DNA from: Anisus vortex
Lineage: Eukaryota > Mollusca > Gastropoda > Planorbidae
NCBI GenBank assembly: GCA_949126835.1
Contig: OX421500.1
Location: 20,993,167 to 21,057,166 of the forward strand
Direction: 5' to 3'
DNA length: 64,000 nt
Below the pieces are notes generated by a model. It did no database searches. It was not told the origin of the DNA and saw nothing but the letters and a program-made list of their open reading frames with translations. Each line of letters begins with the position of its first letter. Position 1 is the stretch's first letter. Shown here piece after piece: positions 58,921-64,000 of the stretch. The position numbers and the translations under genes were made by a program.

Positions 58921-60510
58921 TCTATCTTTCGCTCTCCTTATATCCATATTTACGAGACGAAACTGTTGTATATCCCATAACTTCACTTAATCCTTACTTA
59001 CACAAAAGGCACGTAAACTGGTGTGCAAGTAAGTCAGGAGAAGAAGAGACACAGAACACAAATAGCCATTATACCAAGAAACAAAAAATACAATGGGTTT
59101 TTGTAGAAATTTGCCAGGGAATCAACTCGGTGACCGACAGTAGCGAAGACCATTGTCACTTGCGAAAAAGAAGAAAAATGAATGGCTTTTTTGTCTTAAA
59201 GATTAGCTGCGGCCATATTTTTCCTTGACTCGCCTTCTCCCTCGTGGCAGGCTTTCTCCGTCAGATCATTATCACCAACGACCACAGCTTGAGCAGTCTG
59301 TCGAGGGCGTATCCCAACTTGTGAGTTAAGGTGAGGGGGGACAGAGAGACTTTTTTACGTTCACCCTTAATTTAAAAAAAAACATCACAAAGTTCGTCTA
59401 TGCTGAGATAAATAAATATATTTATTGCTCAATATATATATAATAATCTAACGTTTAGAACGAACAGTTCCGGATCTTTTGATTCTTTTCGATAGTTGTT
59501 GATAACTAGTTTACAAACATTTCATAATATTACAAGCTTTCAATATTGTTTTATGGACATTTTTTTTTCACGTCCATTAAAATTTTCTATGAGCACAATT
59601 TGAGTCTAGTCCACTTCGAAAATGTGCCATGTCATTTGTTTAAAAAGAACACAAATAATTTATATGCTGATCTTTAGCCTAACCTTCAAAATACTCTAAA
59701 ATATTTGAATCAGAATATCAATTTCCTAGCTACGTAAAAACAATTATGATTTCTGTAGCCTACAATTCTTTTTTTTTCTCAAGTGGACTACTCAATTTGA
59801 TTTGCTTTGAAAGTTATCATTTTTGTCATTTGCCATCAAATTTATTATGGGCATGTGTGTTATTTTTTTTTTTTTTTTTTTTTTTTGTTAACGACTGATA
59901 AGTAGGCTTAGGGCCTATATAATATAAACGTGAATATGTTGTGTACAGTTTAAACTTAAATGCTTGGAAGATATCAATAGTTGATCATTCCAACTGATAT
60001 AATTAGCCTATTGGATATTTCAATTGTTTTTTTGTTTTTTCAAAAATGCGTTTGATAATTACATTTTTGTTATAGGTTAGGAGTATACTTATTTTACAAC
60101 AATAAGAAATTTTGAATCAAATCGGGTTTCCATTGTTGTTTTTTTCCCCAAGAAATTGTAATAAAATACATATACGTTTAAAGATAAAAAGGGAAAAGCC
60201 AAAGGGAATAAAAGTAACATAGAAACACTTAGACGATTAGGCATAACGCTGGCCACACAATCTCCTTGTTTGCCTTGTCTAGTAGTCATCGCTGCTTTAC
60301 TATAACACTACGGCCTGAAAGGGGCACTTTACTTTTACTCTTAGATTGGTCTTTAGTATGAGAGTATGAGACTGTAACTTTCTTTTATGTTTATATGTTT
60401 ACGCTGTTACAAAAATAACAACTTCCTACTGCTAAGTAAAAAAATATTTAAAAAATGAAAAGTGGCCGCTGAAGTTATGACTTGAATCTGACGTGATCAA
60501 ATTCAAGAAA
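58921..60510. other. Unique and AT-rich sequence, nothing recognised
   Basis: Long T-run at 59862-59886. A GC-richer patch at 59200-59340 is the only contrast. Confidence 0.45.
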
Positions 60511-60511
60511 C

Positions 60512-60676
<165 letters not shown>

Positions 60677-60872
60677 ACCATCTAGTGATATCTCTTACAG
60701 ATAACCGCCCCATCCCCATTTCTATTCCTATTGTGTAGTGTGTCTACCATAACTCAGTAACTAATTAAGTCAATGAATGATCCACCAGTATAAATCTATT
60801 CAACATTTGTTATTTCTTATTTGATTTTTATATAACGCAATACTTGTATCCAAACTTATTCCACAGAATTCT

Positions 60873-61136
60873 AAGTAAAGTAGCCTTCGGACCAAACTGA
60901 TTAAAGGGCTGGTGAAGCAGCGTTCATCAGTTTCTGTGGCCATACAGGGGAAAGTGTGGCCAGCACAATGTCCAGCCGCCTTTACTGTACCCCAACTACT
61001 GTCAGGTACCCATCATAGCTGGGTAGACTCAGGGACTCCCTCAAGTCCTGGGAAAAATCCCGGCTTCACCTTGGATTCGAACCCATGACATTCGGATCGC
61101 CAGTCGAACGCGCTGTCGCTCTGCTACTGTGCCCCA
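60873..61136 (-). mobile_element. tRNA-derived SINE, full-length copy 2 with target duplication
   Basis: Minus strand: A-box region with GTAGCAGAGCGACAGCGCG, B box GGGTTCGAATCC (61073-61084), the middle part with GGGTACCTGACA, the central block GTGGCCAGCACAATG on the plus strand, and a 3' end at AAGTAAAGT. The copy is flanked by TCCACAGAATTCT at 60860-60872 and 61137-61149, a perfect 13-bp target duplication, which fixes both ends and shows LINE-driven insertion. Confidence 0.9.
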
Positions 61137-61161
61137 TCCACAGAATTCTCAGCCGGACGGA

Positions 61162-61382
61162 ATAGGCAACTACTATAGGCAACTACTATAGGCAACTACT
61201 ATAGGCAATTACTATAGGCAACTAGTATAGGCAACTACTATAGGCAACTAGTATAGGCAACTACTATAGGCAACTACTATAGGCAACTACTATAGGCAAC
61301 TACTATAGGCAACTACTATAGGCAACTACTATAGGCAACTACTATAGGCAACTACTATAGGCAACTACTATAGGCAACTACT
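61162..61382. repeat. 13-bp tandem repeat, about 17 copies
   Basis: Unit GGCAACTACTATA with AACTAGTATA variants; starts 13 bases after the SINE target duplication. Confidence 0.97.
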
Positions 61383-62300
61383 TTTTTTCAATAAAGGTTT
61401 TAATTATACAAAGATTTCTCAACAAACAAAAAGTATCACTGCATAGTAAAACACTATGTCTCCAACTTTAGTATTAGCAGCTTGTTAAAGAAAGAACTCA
61501 ACAATAAACTACATTACACTGGTAACCAGTGGCACCCTTAATGAGAGTGGGAGCGGTTCTAATATCCTTATAACATTTTTTACTTTATAAGCCATATTGA
61601 ATTTTATTATTGCATTGTTCTCCCCCACTCAGAAAAGGCAACCGTCTTCTCTTTTGAAAGGTTTCAAGTTTCAAATATACCCGCGTTTTCAATAACAAAA
61701 GTATCGCTTTATAACAACTCCTGGAAGTAACAGTCTGAAAAAAATAATATCTAACTAACGCAATAAAAACATTACACTGGTAACATGGGCATTCTCCTCC
61801 CTCCACCCACAATAGCCATCCTTGGGGACAATGTGTGCATGTTGAAGAATGGGGGGTCACCTCTACCCACTTTTCTGCAGGCACTCTCTACTGGTCACTC
61901 AGAAATTAAATATCAGTTTCAGTATAATGTTTCCATACTGCACATAAAAATTGTACTCACTCTGTCACACCCTCTCCTCCTTTTGCCCCCCCCCAACACC
62001 GCCCCCCTCCCTCCCTCCCTTTTCCACAATTCGCATACATTTTCAAACGAGCGACACAATTTTTGTAAAAAAAAAAATCGGTTTAAAAAGCAGACAAGTA
62101 AAGAAAGAAAAAAAAAGAAAAGAATATTGTTAAGGGGCCCCGAGAGAGATGATGGGGCCCCATGAAAAGAATTAGGGCTGCCGATGCCATAAAACAAATA
62201 TGCTCCATTTTCATCTTGACTGGAGACGGAGATTGTGGAGTCAATTATTCATGCTAAGCCTTGGCTTTCTTCATTCTACAACACAGTGTAGTTCTTCATC
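61383..62300. other. Unique sequence, nothing recognised
   Basis: C-rich at 61985-62020. Several ORFs lack domains. ACATTACACTGGTAAC occurs at 61510 and 61770, a short dispersed repeat. Confidence 0.45.
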
Positions 62301-62480
62301 ATTCTATATTTCATGTTGAAGTCTCTTCTTCTCTCTATTTTTCTCTCTTTCTCACACTCTCTCTATCTATCTCTTTGTCTCTATCGCTCTATTTCGCTCT
62401 CTCTTTTCTCTCACTCACTTTTTTCTTATTTGTGTTATATTTATTTATATTTCCTCCATTCTATCTTTTTCCATTTTTTT
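62301..62480. repeat. CT-rich low-complexity sequence
   Basis: TCTCTC/TTTCTC mixtures. Confidence 0.85.
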
Positions 62481-62486
62481 CTATTT

Positions 62487-62614
62487 AAGTAAGTAAAGTA
62501 CCCTTCGAACCAAACTGATCATAGGGCTGGTGAAGCAGAGCTCACCAGTCTCTGTGGCCACGGCATACTAGGGGATATGTGTGGCCAGCATAATGCCCAG
62601 CCGCCTTTACTTTA
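62487..62614 (-). mobile_element. tRNA-derived SINE, head-truncated copy 3
   Basis: Contains the AAGTAAGTAAAGT tail, ACCAAACTGATCATAGGGCT and the central block GTGGCCAGCATAATGCCCAG, but stops before the tRNA-like head (5'-truncated on the minus strand). Confidence 0.85.
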
Positions 62615-62880
62615 TTCCATTCATTCTATTTTCACACTACTTCTACCTTTCTATCCCACATCTTCTTCTTCCTGTTAGCCTTTTTTTCTCTATTTCATTC
62701 TATACTTTTGTACCTTACTACTCTCTCTCTCTCTCTCTTTCTCTCTTTCTCTCTTCCGATTTATCGCTCTTTCGTTCTATCGCCTTCTTCTAGTCTATTT
62801 TTTTGTTCTTAATACTTGTCTTTTTTTTCAATTCTCATCTTTCTTCCTCTTTTTGTGCGGAGATTTTCTCTTTCTCTATT
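62615..62880. repeat. Pyrimidine-rich low-complexity sequence
   Basis: CT- and T-rich between two SINE copies. Confidence 0.8.
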
Positions 62881-62896
62881 TCTTTTCATTGCCGGG

Positions 62897-63112
62897 ATGA
62901 CCACAACATACTATGGGATAGTGTGGCCAGCTGCATTCACCTTTTCTACAGGAAATGTTAGGGGCCCATTAGAACTGGATAAACCTAGGGGCACCCTCCA
63001 CCCCCCACCATTTCTAAAGACCCGAGAAGACACTCCTAGGGTTTTACACGAATTGAACCAGATGACCTTCGGAATCGCAATCCAACACACTGCCGCAAAA
63101 TTCACTATGCCC
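62897..63112 (-). mobile_element. tRNA-derived SINE, tail-truncated degenerate copy 4
   Basis: Has CATACTATGGGATAGTGTGGCCAG and, at the other end, a head corresponding to copy 2 (AATTGAACCAGATGACCTTCGG) with the B box decayed. The 3' tail is missing. Oldest copy by divergence. Confidence 0.7.
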
Positions 63113-63850
63113 AAAATTTATTTTGTAAGAGAAAACTAAAAATCACTTGTGGAGCAGAGAATAAAAAAAATACACAAATTGTAGACAAAGCCAAAAAAAT
63201 CAATATGCGTTCTACAATGACGATTTTTATAATGTGACAAAAGTTGATCAATACTCACAAAGAGCGACTTTATATTGAAGATCAATAGATGCATACATTG
63301 ACAAAAACATAACACAGAAAGACAAAAGATAATAGATTCCTTTTCAAAATAGTTCATGTATAAATAATAATGACTTTTAGTTTTAATTGTATATATTACT
63401 GGTAATATAATATAGTAATGTACTTTTCATATCTACATTAGTAGATGAATACAAGTCATTCATCTGGATCATACATGTAATGAAGAAGTAATTCATTACA
63501 TTTCGACACCAGATATTGTTACTATTGTAGAGTGCTGTGTCTTTTTTTTCCCTTAAATCTGTGACCAAAACAAAAGACAAAACACACGCACACACACACA
63601 CGCACACGCACAAGTCAAACATATTTATGAGTATTGAACTCTAGGAACAAATAACGGTCAACATCTGGATCCACCAAACGAAGACAATTCAACAAGTCAG
63701 ACTTTCTGGACAACAAGACAAGACTCCAGCGGTGTGCCTAGTAGGGGGCAGGGACCTTTTTTTTTCATTCACTTATTTTCTTTTTTTTATTTCTATTCGT
63801 TTACTTTTTTTTTTCTTTTCATTTGTGATTTCTTCCTTTTCATGTATTAT
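63113..63850. other. AT-rich sequence, nothing recognised
   Basis: CA-rich patch at 63583-63612. No gene signal. Confidence 0.5.
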
Positions 63851-63854
63851 TCTG

Positions 63855-63940
63855 ATAACGCGGGGGTCTTGTGATTTACGACCTCACTGGCCTATATATC
63901 GACATGGGAGGAGGGGGGAAGATCACAGGCGTGACTGTCT
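63855..63940. promoter_or_regulatory. Candidate posterior-Hox-type site in unique DNA
   Basis: TTTACGACCTC (63875-63885), identical to 51349-51359, in a GC-balanced stretch at the window end. Confidence 0.22.
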
Positions 63941-63954
63941 CTATATGTATGTAT

Positions 63955-64000
63955 GTGTGGGTGGGGATAGGGTGGGTGTAGGGTGGGTGTAGGGTGGGTG
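63955..64000. repeat. (GGGTGGGTGTA)n repeat, runs off the window
   Basis: G-rich 11-bp unit in at least three copies. Confidence 0.9.

Overview
The window is a metazoan nuclear genomic segment, AT-rich, gene-poor and loaded with transposons, microsatellites and minisatellites. The one conserved host gene is a Hox homeobox exon on the minus strand (35011-35369). Its homeodomain is followed by a UbdA-type peptide (QAIKELNEQ). An Ubx/abd-A-like homeodomain with Glu at position 56 and this tail fits lophotrochozoan Lox2/Lox4, so the likely source is a mollusc, probably a gastropod. The window would then be an expanded, transposon-invaded part of a Hox cluster. Species is not determinable from what I can see.

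Layout. 1-0.2 kb: 3' end of a LINE. 0.3-9.0 kb: a decayed hAT element (8-bp target duplication) whose transposase is split by a nested, apparently young LTR retrotransposon (834-7690, minus strand, two LTRs that look identical, 4-bp target duplication, tRNA-Pro primer site). That element has the unusual order gag-PR-integrase-RT of Gmr1-like Ty3/gypsy elements, but RT is cut short and RNase H is absent. 9-16 kb: satellites, a LINE tail, a possible enhancer with paired CRE sites, a TTAA-flanked MITE, and a solo LTR related to the first element. 17-26 kb: three large minisatellites (48 bp; 52/46 bp; 18 bp). 26-35 kb: mostly unannotatable AT-rich DNA, a tRNA-like sequence and the region downstream of the Hox gene. 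35-64 kb: upstream of the homeobox exon and probably its intron and/or intergenic DNA, with (GATA)n arrays, LINE 3' ends, a hAT MITE, and five tRNA-headed SINEs that share a central block and all lie on the minus strand.

How the parts relate. The mobile elements form a readable stratigraphy: hAT insertion, then LTR element insertion into its open reading frame, then decay of the hAT. Several tandem arrays grow directly from LINE tails. A few unique GC-rich islands stand out between repeats and are the best candidates for Hox cis-regulatory DNA, but this is inference from composition and short motifs only. I found no complete multi-exon host gene, no first Hox exon with a YPWM hexapeptide, and no CRISPR or prokaryote-like system.
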